DNA from: Chlorophyllum brunneum
Lineage: Eukaryota; Basidiomycota; Agaricomycetes; Agaricales; Agaricaceae
DNA length: 64,000 nucleotides
Direction: 5' to 3'
NCBI GenBank assembly: GCA_963576785.1
Contig: OY756142.1
Location: forward strand, 124,001-188,000
In this document: positions 1 through 11,095 of the stretch, piece by piece
Layout of the letters: every line of letters starts with the position of its first letter
Position numbering within the stretch: position 1 is the first letter of the stretch
The notes under the pieces: model-generated
What the model saw: the letters and a program-made list of their open reading frames with translations, nothing else
Database searches by the model: none
Told to the model about the DNA's origin: nothing
Translations under genes and position numbers: made by a program

Positions 1-311
1 CAAAGCCGTCGAAACTGCGTAGGGCCATAGGGGTGACATAAAATATACGGCAACACCTGTTAAATCACCATTAATACGTATGACCGTCATCCATACAGAA
101 GTTGCTGACCAGTGAACTGGAATACTGCCTGTGCTGTAGTGTTCGTCGTCAAAACGTGAGATCCGCCATAGTCGAGATCAGTTGATGTGGATCTGCCCCA
201 ATCACCCGTATATTGGATCTGCCGGTCATTATCATCCAAAGTGACATTTTGCAGACATTGCGCCAGCAACACAAGTTGACTGAGCGTGACGACAAGAGAT
301 AGAAGGTGCAT
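1..311 (-). CDS. Secreted/single-pass membrane protein, N-terminal part (3' end outside the window)
   Basis: The protein starts at the ATG complementary to 309-311, giving a hydrophobic signal peptide (MHLLSLVVTLSQLVLLAQC). An in-frame ATG at 359 lies upstream but would bury that signal, so the inner one is preferred. The mature N-terminus (NVTLDDNDRQIQYTGDW) is followed by an intron at about 59-111 (gtcagc...aacag). The next exon (VAVYFMSPLWPYAV) runs off the left edge. It is clearly paralogous to the gene at 3738-5003, which shares the VDD-YxGxW start, the GGSH motif, the splice position and the FxSPLWPY segment. By that comparison the missing part should hold a Ser/Thr-rich stalk, one transmembrane helix and a cytosolic tail. 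The family is common in Agaricomycetes; the extracellular part resembles a beta-sandwich, but its ligand is unknown. Confidence 0.7.
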
Positions 312-1692
312 GATGATGGAGAGATCACCAAGGATGGGATGAAATGTTAGTGAGGACAAATCCCGAAGGCTCTTTCATATAAGAGAGTTCATCGCAGTCA
401 ATGCCAGGAGGAAGCGTGGCCGTTGGATGCCCGTAAGAGGAAATGAGGTTTGGGCGTTAGTTGGTATCGTGGAGTTCTAACATGCATCAACTTGAACACA
501 GCGAACCTCATGGCCAGGGCTGTGAAAAACGTGGTTAGGTATCTTCGGTGACCTCAATCACCATCCGTTTCCAGCCTGGAAGGAATATCTTCTGGACTCC
601 TTACTGTCGTTATGTTCTGGATCCACACTAGGTCAAGTGGACGTTACCAAACCAAAGCTATTTCTGTCGCATTGGAGCCGATTGGAGCGATGCCTCGAGG
701 CTTGATTCTAGTTCCCTAGAGAACGTACAGATCCACGGACCGCTGAACGCAATTCAAACATCCAAAAAACCAATCAACTTCGATTATGGGTCTAATGATA
801 TTGGTCTGATAATCTTGTGCCCGGCAGTCCGAATCCACCCACAACCTCCAATCCCTATCATCGGTGAGTATGCAATAAACGAAGCTTGAGAGCACAGCTT
901 TGTGTTAGCCTAACACAAAGCTGTGCTCTCAAGCTTCGTTTATTGCAAACTCGAGGACTTTAATTCATTCCTCAGCCAAGCTCATGTTCGGTGTCGCAAT
1001 GCTCCATCATTTATCGCCGACACGGCGGGAGTGTAAATTTGACCAAGCCCATGAGGCCTTTACGTTCCCGACCGATTTTGTATGATGCGTAAACAGCATT
1101 TGCGAGTCGTTTCACCGAAATGAAGTACTTAGGTTCGTGTGGTTGTACTGTATAGCCCATCAATGGCCCACCACTTCTCTTAGGGTAAACGATCACGAAA
1201 AGTACTCATGAACCTCGAGGTGCTGCAAACAAGGAATATTCGGGAATCGCCGTACGAAGCACCAAACGCAACAACGGGACATCATCTTTTAGGGAAAGGC
1301 AATCCCTGATCTTGCCTGGGGAACTCGGGGCAGTTCAAACGTGGAAAATGTGATGCATGGATGATCTGTAGCAGTGAATGGTGTAGCAGCATCGAGTGAG
1401 ACGTGCTCTGCGGCGGGTGTCATGGGAGCCTTTCTCATCCTAGACCCCATTGATATACACCAAGGGCCTTCATGCGCCTCATCAATAAAAGGGGGAAAGG
1501 ATGTCTAATTTGGCGGTACAGCTGGAGGTACAGGGATTCAGGTGCTGTCTCCTTTCAAACGACGTAGTGAAAATACGACCTCGCAGATTATAAACTGATA
1601 ATAAATACAGAAATGAGGGGGCGGAAACCGGCTACTTCGGTGCCAAAGTGAGTACCATCAACGCAAAAGCCTATTCTATATCCTCAACTATC
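312..1692. other. Intergenic stretch without a recognised gene
   Basis: No open frame here resembles a known family. The only notable structure is the perfect palindrome at 871-947, listed separately. A TATA-like tatatga sequence on the minus strand lies about 60-70 bp upstream of the start at 311. Confidence 0.5.
871..947. repeat. 77-bp perfect palindrome (38-bp arms, 1-bp centre)
   Basis: The arms 871-908 and 910-947 are exact reverse complements around the single base at 909. Complementarity stops at once on both sides (a/a at 870/948). The arms contain HindIII-like aagctt steps and no open frame. No flanking direct duplication was seen, so it is not an obvious inserted element. Options are a real cruciform-forming sequence, a very young foldback element, or an inverted-duplication artefact of assembly or amplification. 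Confidence 0.95.
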
Positions 1693-2881
1693 CTATAGAG
1701 TTTATACGACCCCCAGCGTCGAGATCCTCTTCGGGACGTCTCCTCCAAGGACTTGACAACGTTTCCAGTAGTCCAGTCGTACTACTTTCTCGTCCTTTCA
1801 CGTACACACGAATCTGCAGAATTATCAGACAGAAAACAATCCCCTACAGGATTGAACGATTCAGTGCTACCGTAAGCGTACGGAATAAATTAAACTTACA
1901 ACGAGAGGCGGGATGGCATCAACGATCACGAATACCCCACTTGTATTTGCAACCAAACAAGCCAGCAAGACTATGGTGGTCAGAGAATAAATCCCGCCAC
2001 CCTCCAAAATTGCAACAACAACTGGAGCGAGAGTCCGGCTCGTATGGTCACTCCTCATGTTGATGCGGTAGATTTTCGACACGATGGCAACTACCGTCAA
2101 AACTTCAGATTCCCCTCCCAAGCCAAGGTTTCGAGAACTCACGTGTGTAGCTTGTGTGGAGAACAATACTCATGACTAGAAATGTCACAGCCCAATCAAA
2201 CGCCTTCCGGTCACGAATGTTGAAGATTCTGAACATGATGAGGGTCACTAAGTTTTAGAGATATGCTGTGAAATAAATTCGGGGTAGAATGAGGGGAAGA
2301 TGCAAACCAAAATCTTCTAACAGGATAAGGACACCAGGAATGACTACCCAAATGGTTTTCTCGTATAAGACATAACATCTCCAAACCTTTTACGAATGTT
2401 ATCAGTATTTCCATGCGAGGGCGAATTTGTGGTTGACCTACAAGCACAGTATCACCTACCATGGCCTGGGCTATGTAAATGGAAGTTTTCGCCATGATGT
2501 AGGGATTTCGTAGATCCAGGAAATACGTGTCCAAATCATTGAATCCCTGACTTGCAGTCAGCCCATAGAACATGGAAGCTAGGCTCGTCGCTATATGCTA
2601 CAAAAAGCTCAACCCTGTTGCCTATGAATAAAATTGAACATGCGGACCGCGGTTGCGAGGAAGACCATTAAGCCCGAAATCCGCAGGATTCGCCGTCCAT
2701 CCACGAACCGACCCTGCTTTGGCCCCAATGCAATGTATAAAACAATGGTAAAGAGTAGAATAAGGATCCCTAGTAGGTGAGGTCTTGGTTACTTACTAAC
2801 GCCAAGAATTTGAAAATAATACGCACCATATAACACCCCCTCCACGAAGAGGGCGGCAATATTGACAGAAATTGCACTCAT
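1693..2881 (-). CDS. Basidiomycete heptahelical membrane protein
   Basis: The model starts at the ATG complementary to 2879-2881 (MSAISVNIAALFVEGVLY) and ends at TAG 1693-1695. Exons in order give: TM1; a second segment beginning ILILLFTIVLYIALG; a short segment ending near NFIHRQQG; a helix with AKTSIYIAQAMVGDTVL; the conserved VWRCYVLYEKTIWVV step; a helix with RTLAPVVVAILEGGGIYSL; TM7; and a polar tail starting IRVYVKGRES. The order matches a large Agaricomycete family of seven-TM proteins of unknown function, where 'TxxYxxxxxxGDxxLxxR' followed by a tryptophan-rich step is typical. It is probably a plasma or internal membrane protein; no ligand is known. At least five introns are needed and the exact junctions are uncertain. 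Confidence 0.6.
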
Positions 2882-3180
2882 AAGGATGGACTGAGGAGTC
2901 GTTCGACGTGTTCTTGGTGACTGTTATGTGAGAAACCGTCAAGTGGTGCTAAAGGATGATGCATGTTGCACCAGTACCGTGATCGTCGAAATCTGATGGG
3001 GAGAGTCATAAAATTGGGGATAAGTCTGACATCCACATCTTCTGATAGTAACCAAAATAGACACCTTGTACATCACACACATCACAAGTGAGAATATGCT
3101 ATGCCTTTGACAAGTCCTACTGTTCGAGCAGATAATAGCCAAGTCGTCTTGGCTACATTGCCTTACACCACATACAGGTA

Positions 3181-3545
3181 CTTCAGGCCGAATGAGTGAA
3201 GTACCCGCCCGGTCGTACCACTCTCGTCTACCTCATTCGCGTTCGGCTCGACAGAGACCACTTCAAAAATTTCCCACCCACCCACCACAACCCTTCTCCC
3301 TAATAATTTAAGTAATATACAAAGCTGGCAGACCGTGCAGTGACCCTCGAAGAGACGACCTGGGCGGCCATTCACGTCTTGTCGGGCTCACACCCTGGTT
3401 AAAATTAGAATCTCCCGCTCTCTTCGGGATTCCAATCCACCACTCCCATACTCCGCACAGTTTTCCTAGGTCATTAAAATTCCCAGTTCGACATGGTATA
3501 TATTTGACTATCCTCCCTTAACTATCACCCTAACCCAAGACAATT
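3181..3545. repeat. Remnant of the DIRS-like element found at 56.7-61.8 kb
   Basis: Two blocks match the large element. Positions 3231-3263 match 56911-56943, within the gag reading frame (peptide step LxxLIRVRLDR). Positions 3382-3545 match 61653-61811, including an identical 17-mer (starting tcgggctcac). Everything between these blocks is missing, so this is an internally deleted copy or a short non-autonomous derivative in the same orientation. It ends with the same ccta-cccaaga sequence as the full element, which helps define the right terminus. The minus-strand open frame across it is not a gene. Confidence 0.75.
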
Positions 3546-3737
3546 GTCTAGTCCATGACCAGTGAGAAAATATTAAATGTTAAAGAGTGTGGTGTAGAAC
3601 TATATCGTATTAACTGACTAGAAGTACACTGCAAAGAATGTGAAGTCAGCCTGAATGCAGGCATGTTGGATGATAAGTAAGGCTACAAAAAAATGGATTG
3701 CTACAAGAAGAGGAAAGATCGTAATGTGTTAATTTCA

Positions 3738-5003
3738 CTACTCCTGTATGTCATGAGTCTTGGAGTAACCATGAGGAGAGTTCCGTGAGGGAGTCGACGA
3801 AAATCCCGAGTCATGGACTGTCGATGCGGGAAGCTGCGGCATCTGGATACTGAGGTGATGCGAATTTACGCAATCGTAATAGCTAGGAGGTGGTCTATCC
3901 AAGGTAATTCGGCGCAGGGCAATTTCAATATGCTGTACGGGAGGAGATGGAAGCCTGCGAGGGGCGGGTAACGATGCACCGTGGTGCCCTTTCGACGGAG
4001 GTTTTATGCTTGGAGGGAGCCATGGGATGGCAGGGGAGCTCGCACTGGGAGTTGAAAGACACGAAGAGTTTGAGAATGCTGGAGTTGGTTCAGGGGTACG
4101 TGGAAGGTCCTTCTCAAGGTCTAGATGAAGTCTTGGACGGTGGTTCCGTCTGCGACAAAAGAAATAGAGTGCGAGGGAGGCCGCCACGACAGCCACGACA
4201 CCTGATCCGGTACCCAGGCCTATAGCAAGAAAATCGGGGTTTCCAACTGTTGAGGACACTGCTCATATATCAGTCACTTGCACCAAGAGTGAAAAGTTTT
4301 GAATACTCACGTGTTGAAAACCCAGTACTCGTCGCGGACACACTTGAAGCTCTTGTCGTAGTTGTGACTTCGAGTGCTGTTCTAGTGAAAATTGCACTCT
4401 GATTGATGGCCGTAAATCTATTAAACGCTGGTCACACTCTGGCACAATAGATTCTAGTCCCGTTTCTACTCACATTATGCCGTCAACAACCCCCCACTGG
4501 TTACCAGGAGCTACCGTTATCTTCAACTGATGAGGTTGATCATCCAAATCCTCAGCTCCCCACACTACATGCGACCCAACCGTCTCCAAGCCCCCGTCGG
4601 TTTTCGGTGCGTCAAAATCCCTCAAGTTGAGTATCTCGGGTGGTCTCGAGTCCAGTTGAACTTGTGTCGTCACATCATAAGGCCATAACGGGGACAAAAA
4701 GAAAACAGAAACGCCTAACCACAACTTCATGAGAAAAAAAAAAGTTAGAGGTGGCGAAGGGTAAATCATCAACGTACCATGAAAGTCGAATACAGCCAAA
4801 GCATTTGGATCCTGTGCAAGCATATGACTTCCCCCTTCATCCAGTTCAGTAAAGGATGACCGTATCCAGTTACCCGCATAGTGAACGGCCGAATCGCTAT
4901 CATCAACCGTAACATTGTAGAACCTCTGGCAAGCTACTCGATGCCAGCCAAGTAAAATCCAGAAGAACAAAATGGATGAAGGGGGAAGAACTTGAAATGC
5001 CAT
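3738..5003 (-). CDS. Single-pass plasma-membrane protein with beta-sandwich-like ectodomain
   Basis: The start is the ATG complementary to 5001-5003. A signal peptide (MAFQVLPPSSILFFWILLGW) leads into a VTVDDSD-YAGNW domain with GGSHML and FFLSPLWPYDV motifs. A Ser/Thr-rich stalk follows, then one transmembrane helix (about ALGTGSGVVAVVAASLALYF in general position), an arginine-rich stop-transfer (FCRRRNHRP) and a Pro/Ser-rich cytosolic tail ending HDIQE. Introns use gtacgt and gtgagt donors. This TM plus Arg stop plus disordered tail is the usual build of an abundant Agaricomycete family with no proven role, possibly cell-wall or carbohydrate sensing. It is paralogous to the truncated gene at 1-311. 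Confidence 0.75.
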
Positions 5004-6271
5004 CACCGATAGCCGGGGAAAAAAAGGAGGTAGAAGAGAGTAAACTGAGAGATGGGACCGCTGGTACAGCACAATATATATGTACACAACTCAAATGGTG
5101 CTTGCTTGTGGCGTAGGGTCGATGTGTACTTTTTGGGAACAAGGTATTGTATATTGGTTGTATGTGCTGGTATCGAGGGCTTCGGAACCGCTGTCTTCAT
5201 CAGGGACTTGGAATTCCTGGAGTCGTTGAATGATATCCTCGCGAACGAAGGTAAAATAGAAATCCAAATGATCCTCACGACAAGTAAGCATGACGAAGTC
5301 CAGCTCGAACGACAACCAAAAGGTTATGGACCAACCAAACCAAACTCCAACAAACACCCGGAATAAGCGTATGATGGATCCTTGTATTCTTATTTCCGCA
5401 TGTCATAAATGATGTGTCTCCTTTTGCTTTGTTCCTATCACACTAGAAACCGATTGTTACCCTTCCAGTGATTGGTCGTTTGCCAGGGTCAAAGCAAGTC
5501 TGAATGGTCCCTTCAGCAAGCGACTCTGAGGAACAATGCCGTCACAATTTTTTATGTGATGACACATGTGCTTTGTAGAGTTGAGTAAGTCCGCCTCAGG
5601 GAAAAAGGTCCCAGAAACGACCCGGAAGTTTTCTTTTGAGATGGACAAAGGGAGTGTGCTGTTCATAGACTCCATCACGCATTGAGGGAAAAGTGTAATC
5701 CAAGGACGTGCGAGAAGCTACTCATACGCTCATGCAAGAAGTGGGTCAGGATGTGACGTGACTGTCATTATATCACCCTCAGCGCCAATCACATCTGGGA
5801 TCAGATCTATTACAGTCGCGTAATAATTACTGCTCCCTGATGCCTTCACACATGCCGCTGTCAAAGCAAGATACCCACACACAAACGCAGCTTTGTCAAC
5901 TCACAAACGAACATAATGGATGAAATAAATCACGAAATACAAAAACTATAGCGATACGAGAGCCAACATTGTCAAATGCACTAGTACGAACCAAATGTAA
6001 ATCCTTGAAAAACTTGTGTCTCATGCAAAAAACGAGTCATACATAAAATCAGACCAGTGATATCTAAGTAACCAGTAAAATTTTTTTGAAGGATAAGATT
6101 CAGAGCAAGAAAAAAAAACATAGCGGGATAGAAATGTAAAGTAAAAATCATTACGGTAAAATCATCGTCATGAAGAGACCAAATATAATTTGAACCACCC
6201 ATGTGGCACGATGACCGTACCTTTTTTCGAAAATGAAGTGGGAAAAAATAAGTCGTAACCGTACCAACATC
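5004..6271. other. Intergenic, with weak possible membrane-protein exons on the minus strand
   Basis: A minus-strand frame at 5091-5357 has a hydrophobic segment and an acidic tail, and another at 5457-5678 is unassigned. Neither shows a conserved motif, and their splicing to a start codon could not be traced. The stretch 5880-6230 is AT-rich and empty. Confidence 0.3.
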
Positions 6272-8375
6272 TCAAGGCCACCAGGGTCCAGCCGTAGGCG
6301 TCTCACTACCATCACTCTTCTCCTCAACAGAGCTGAAGCCCAGCTGTCGAGCCATATCCTCTCCCCACTCTCCATCCAACCCCTCCAAGAATTCTCCATC
6401 AGGATCAAATACCCTACTCGGTCCATTTCCTCTTCCTCCTTCTCTTTCCCTTTCCGCTTCCGCTAACTCATTACTCCAGGTCCATTGATTACTACCTGGG
6501 GCGGGACGACCCCAAAATGACGTCGATGGGTGGCCATCAGCGAATGACAAACCCCAAGCAGCCGCCCGTGGTGTACTTTGACCTCCATCATCATCCGACT
6601 CGGAAGTTGAATTTGGCGATAGCTCTTGATCTTCTCGAGGAGGCGTCAGCGCCATTGCAGCTTCCTCGAAGAGGATGGAGGGAATATCTGTATTCGAACT
6701 CGGGTTCGAAGACGTACCTTGAGGCTGGCTCGTGTTGATAGATCTGAGTCCAAGCTCCCCTTCCGCATCAAATCCTAGAGCACCCCTCCGCTCAGGACCT
6801 CGAGGTCTACGGGGTCTGAGGCGAGAACCAGATAGCGTTGTGGAACTATCTACATCTTCACCCAGCGATGAAGCCGTCGCCTCAATCCCCCGGACAACAT
6901 TTGCCCAACTCGCCATAGCCTGTCCAAGCTCCGTGTCCTCAGGCCTGGTAGCGTTTTCTGTGGCTCCATCCTGTGGACGTGGTGGAATGAATGGTAAGGG
7001 GTTTGGTTCAAGACGGATGACAGTTGGTTCAGGAGATGCCGTGATGTCACCACCAAGAATTCTCGAAGGTAGGGACGACGGATCAGGGGCTCGAAAATCG
7101 ATGATTACTTCCTCATCCGAATCAGACATCTCTGAATCCGATAGTAGGCGAATGAGAGGCGGGGGAGGTGGTAACAGAGGATAGTTTCGAGGTCTCGACC
7201 GGTCGCGACGCGTGCGAGAAGTTGGTTCGAAAGTTGGGAATGTAGACGTTTGTGGAGACGCTGTAGAACTGCAGAAAAACGTGTACAAATGAAGTTCTGG
7301 ATCGTCATTGCCGGATTTCGATACGAGAGCGGAGGCTTGAGCCTGAGAAATCGATCTACGATGGGAGCGGAATCGTCGTGAAGAATATATCGAATCATGT
7401 AGAGTCTTGCATGGTGTTAGCCGGAAGCCAAGGGGGTTGCCACTGTACGTCACAGATCAATTAGATGCGGAAATGTAGAGACGTTGTCACATACCAATTG
7501 GCACAGCCAAGTCCGATTCTCATGCAGCCGCAGGTTTCCTGCTTTATCATCTTCGGTGACAACTTTTCCTTGGCGCAAATATCATCAAAATACATTCTCT
7601 CGAGTGGTACGACAGTCTCGGCAGCAGGTGTGTTGGCCGTCCACATAGGCTGATGATGCCGGTATCGGGGAAATGCGCGTGTGTGCACAACGGCCCCACA
7701 ACCGTTGGTGTCTCTGCTCCGGGATGACGTACACCACGGTGAGCTTGACGATTGCGGTGGCTGCGGAAGGATGAAAGATGCGAGTGTAGAATGTGAAACC
7801 GACTCTGGGTCACTCTGTGCACAGATTGCGATGTCGTCGACGGGTCCTCCACACACTAGAGAATATGGTATGGTTTCCACCGACGACTTTTCACCTTCCG
7901 ACTCTATAGAACTCCTCGTCCTCAGAGAACCTGATTGGTTCGGGATCGGATGGCCAGTTTGTTCAGAGATAGCGCGGTTGAAGGAAGCAGAGAAGACCAT
8001 CTCTTCACCCGAGTCTGAATCAGAATCCTCGAGGTCGAGATCATCGTCGGAGACTTCCAACATGGGCAGATGTCTTGGAATACGACGCGACCGGTTCTCG
8101 ACAATAGTCCATGTGTATCCTGGCGAGTCAGCATTGGTAGCGTCATCAGCACCCCGGGGCGCAATAGAAGAGCGCAAACGATGTTGACGACTGCTAGATG
8201 CACCAGTCGGCTCTATACGCATCGCACCTCTGCGTCGCAGACGAGAAGTCTCACCAGCCCGTACTAAATCCGAAAGCACGATAGAATCGTCCTGAAACGG
8301 CTCTTGCTGGGGCGACGCAAGGAGGTCGTCGACAGAGTCAGGGGAACGGTTGCGGTAGTGGTATGTGATAGGCAT
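6272..8375 (-). CDS. Large disordered protein with a Cys-rich zinc-ribbon-like core
   Basis: This is a two-exon gene: 7495-8375 and 6272-7442, with a 52-bp intron (gtatgt...acag) at 7443-7494. The join is in frame and gives 683 residues. The intron splits a cysteine codon, and only the spliced product restores the motif CGCMRIGLGCANCGNPLG, with another Cys nine residues later. This is a C-x-C, C-x2-C arrangement that looks metal-binding and lies at about residues 283-310. Both flanks are low-complexity, Ser/Asp/Glu/Arg/Pro-rich and presumably disordered. The N-terminus is MPITYHYRNRSP and the C-terminus GPWWP. The Cys core with GNPLG recurs in uncharacterised Agaricomycete proteins, some near RING-type proteins; this is from memory of the family and unverified. 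A nuclear or ubiquitin-related role is only a guess. Confidence 0.75.
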
Positions 8376-8634
8376 TGAATATTAGGAGAATATTTAGAGA
8401 TAGCGGCGAGACAAGGCGTAGAAAATAGGGTCGTAATAGTTGTCGTCGTAGTCGTAGCAGAGTCGTGGTGGTGGAAGAAGAGGCTGCCTGCTTGGCTCGT
8501 CCCATGCACAAGGCATGCACTAGCTGGATTACTAAGCCCCACACAGCCACCTCACGTTTCCACCGACTGAGCGGAGCTCTCGTCAACGTGACATCCAGGA
8601 TCAGCCCTTCACTAATATATCGCTCAGGACTGCA

Positions 8635-11095
8635 TCACAAACGAGCAGACAGCCCCTTGGGCTCAGCCTTCAGCTCCTCCTTCGCCCATTCCCGCAAGTC
8701 CTTTCTCAGTATCTTCCCACTCGCACTAGCGGACAAACGAACATCAGCTTCCATTCGCTGCACTATTGTCCCGAGGCTTGGGAAATACCTTTTCGGGATC
8801 TCGGCGACAGCCACAACTCCTGCTAGAAGATGAGCACCCGGCTCGACAGCGTCTATCACCTAGCCTGTGACACTCACCTCCACGAAGGTATTTGTAGTAG
8901 GCCACCTGACCTCGCATCCACTTCTCAATGGTCTTTTCGAACATCAGTTTCTCGCCAGGTGACCTAAAGATGTTCGAGTTCGCGGGGACTACGTACGCCC
9001 TATCACGGATTTCAGGGATAAACAAAAGCCCCTAGAACATGATCGTGCTCACCGTGGAAGTTCATTTTGATCGTATTCATTTACAACACCGATCACTCCG
9101 ACATCTGCAATCCCCGGGTTCTCCAGCAGAACGGCCTCAAGCTCGGCTGGTGCAACTGTGACTGTCTTGAAGCCCTGTTCCGATGATATGGCTGCTGAGA
9201 CGAACCTTGATATCCCTTTACCCGCCGTCAGCGGTTGATTTTGATATGATGGAAAACTAATACCTTGTACTTGATCAACTCTTTTTTCCGCTCTAATATA
9301 TAATAGTACCCGTCGCTATCTCTCTTCACGATGTCCCCAGTCTTATACCATCGTCCAGGAGCAAAGCTCGCGGCAGTAACCTTTGGATTATTAAGATATC
9401 CCTTGATCGTGGCGTAAGTAAGGTTCGTACCAGCATCCGTCGTATCAGTAAACCTTACCCTCATAACTGTCGGTCCGCGCACCCACATCTCACCTGCCTC
9501 ACCCTCCGGTACATCGTTATCATCATCATCCACCAGTCGAACTTCAAGATTCGGCAGCAGTTGACCTATACTTCCAAACTTCTTCCTATGGTCCGGAGGA
9601 AGGACCATCTGGACCGGACAACTCGTCTCTGTCGCACCGCAGCCTGTTCTCGTGGTAAATGAATTGAGAGTGCTCTAGACCGGCTAACAATAGCTCTGAG
9701 CGAGAAGCAGGTGTACCTTGAATTAGCTTAACGTCAGCTCCTTGTTTTGCAAGACGTTCGAGTAGTCTTTCAGCCACCACGGGCGAAAGGGGAGCAGCAG
9801 CAGAAGCTATGCATTTTAATGAAGTCATGTTATGGTTATCCAAGTCTGGGAAGCGAACAATCAGTATCAGAGCGCCACAGTCATAATTCTCGCGAACACG
9901 CACCAGGGTGCAAACTCAGAGTGAGGATAACAGGTGGCGCAAGCATGATGGTGGTCACTCCAAAGCGCTCTACATTGCGACAAAGGCCTCCGGCGTCAAA
10001 ACCTTGGAGCATAAGCACACAGGGTTGTCCAGCCATGAACGGATAATTCAAATGCATAATCAGACCTGACACTTGCTCAGCGACCCTACAGTTGAGCGTC
10101 ATGGAACTCAAAACACACCGAAGATGTGGTAGAAAGGCATCAACCCAAGTTGGACATCTTTCGCTGTCTCCACATATTCCCAAACACCTTTACACATACC
10201 AATGATAGTGCAGACATTTTTATGCGTCGTCTAAAAAAAACATTCACCCCGGATGAGTGTACTGAAACAGAGAAGCTGATGAGTGTCTTCACCTCTACTC
10301 CTTTGGGTCTTCCCTGCAACCCATTAATCAGAATATGTGTCAAATAGGCCGTAGATAGCTCATACCGTGGTCCCAGAACTATAACATATATACGCAGTCT
10401 CATCCGCGTAACTTCCATCAAACTTTTCTTCCACAGGAAGCTCACCCTTACGTATCAGATAGCCGAGCCAATTCTCGGTTTTATAACAACCTTTTGGTAA
10501 TCCCTCATCCCAGAGTTGATCCATAATCCAGATCCGCTGATCAGCTTCCCCTTCGGACACTTTGATCAACTGGAACATCTCCTTGACCACGCCGACAAGA
10601 TCAGGGTCGACAAACACCACACGAGCTTTGCTATCCAACCATTGCCAAGAGAGTTCCCGAGGCGTGAGACCGGAACCGGCGAAAGTCATTGGTAATCCTG
10701 CTGCTAAGCATCTATGTATAAACAAAACCACCCATGCGTTATATACTTCAGCGCTGAGAAAACTCTAGTAGAACGTACCCGAATACCGTGGCAGGCCATG
10801 ACATTGTATTTGAGCTAAAGATCATCACTGTATCGCCACGCGCTAATTGTGTCAAAGATCCTGGGTCGGTCACCGAGGGAAGGAATATATGATTCCGCAG
10901 CCCGTATCCAAGCTTCAACGCAAGTTCCTTCACTGCTTGTCTTGAGATTGTAATTCCAGTGTCCGCATCCACGAAAGCTGCGGCAGTGGGATTATGCTTG
11001 TGATATGTAGTCTCCATTAGGTAGGTAAAGATTGATTCTTGCACAATGGGTGTCAAAGGCAAGTCGGAGCAATAGACTTTTGGTTGCGCAACCAT
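8635..11095 (-). CDS. AMP-dependent acyl-CoA synthetase / 4-coumarate-CoA ligase-like enzyme, peroxisomal signal
   Basis: This multi-exon member of the adenylate-forming (ANL) superfamily would make an acyl- or aryl-AMP and then the CoA thioester. Seen in order: N-terminus MVAQPKVYCSDLPLT; substrate region GLPMTFAGSGLTPREL; phosphate-binding loop YICYSSGTT followed across an intron by GRPKGVEVK (A3); LKCIASAAAPLSP; CGATETSCPVQM (A5), restored by removing an intron at about 9647-9719; YKTGDIVKRDSDGYYYILER (A7/A8); PAELEAVLLENPGIADVGV; and the C-terminal ASASGKILRKDLRE with the catalytic A10 lysine. The protein ends in -SARL, a good peroxisomal targeting signal type 1. Length is near 580 residues, normal for the family. 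All core motifs look intact. Fatty-acid, phenylpropanoid and other aromatic acid substrates cannot be told apart by eye. Confidence 0.88.

Noticed and set aside
3163..3375. Minus-strand 70-codon frame
   Set aside because: It lies antisense across the retroelement remnant and shows no family motif.
6517..7184. Plus-strand open frames opposite the disordered Cys-motif gene
   Set aside because: They are mirror frames of the low-complexity minus-strand exon, which is supported by an in-frame splice and a Cys motif.
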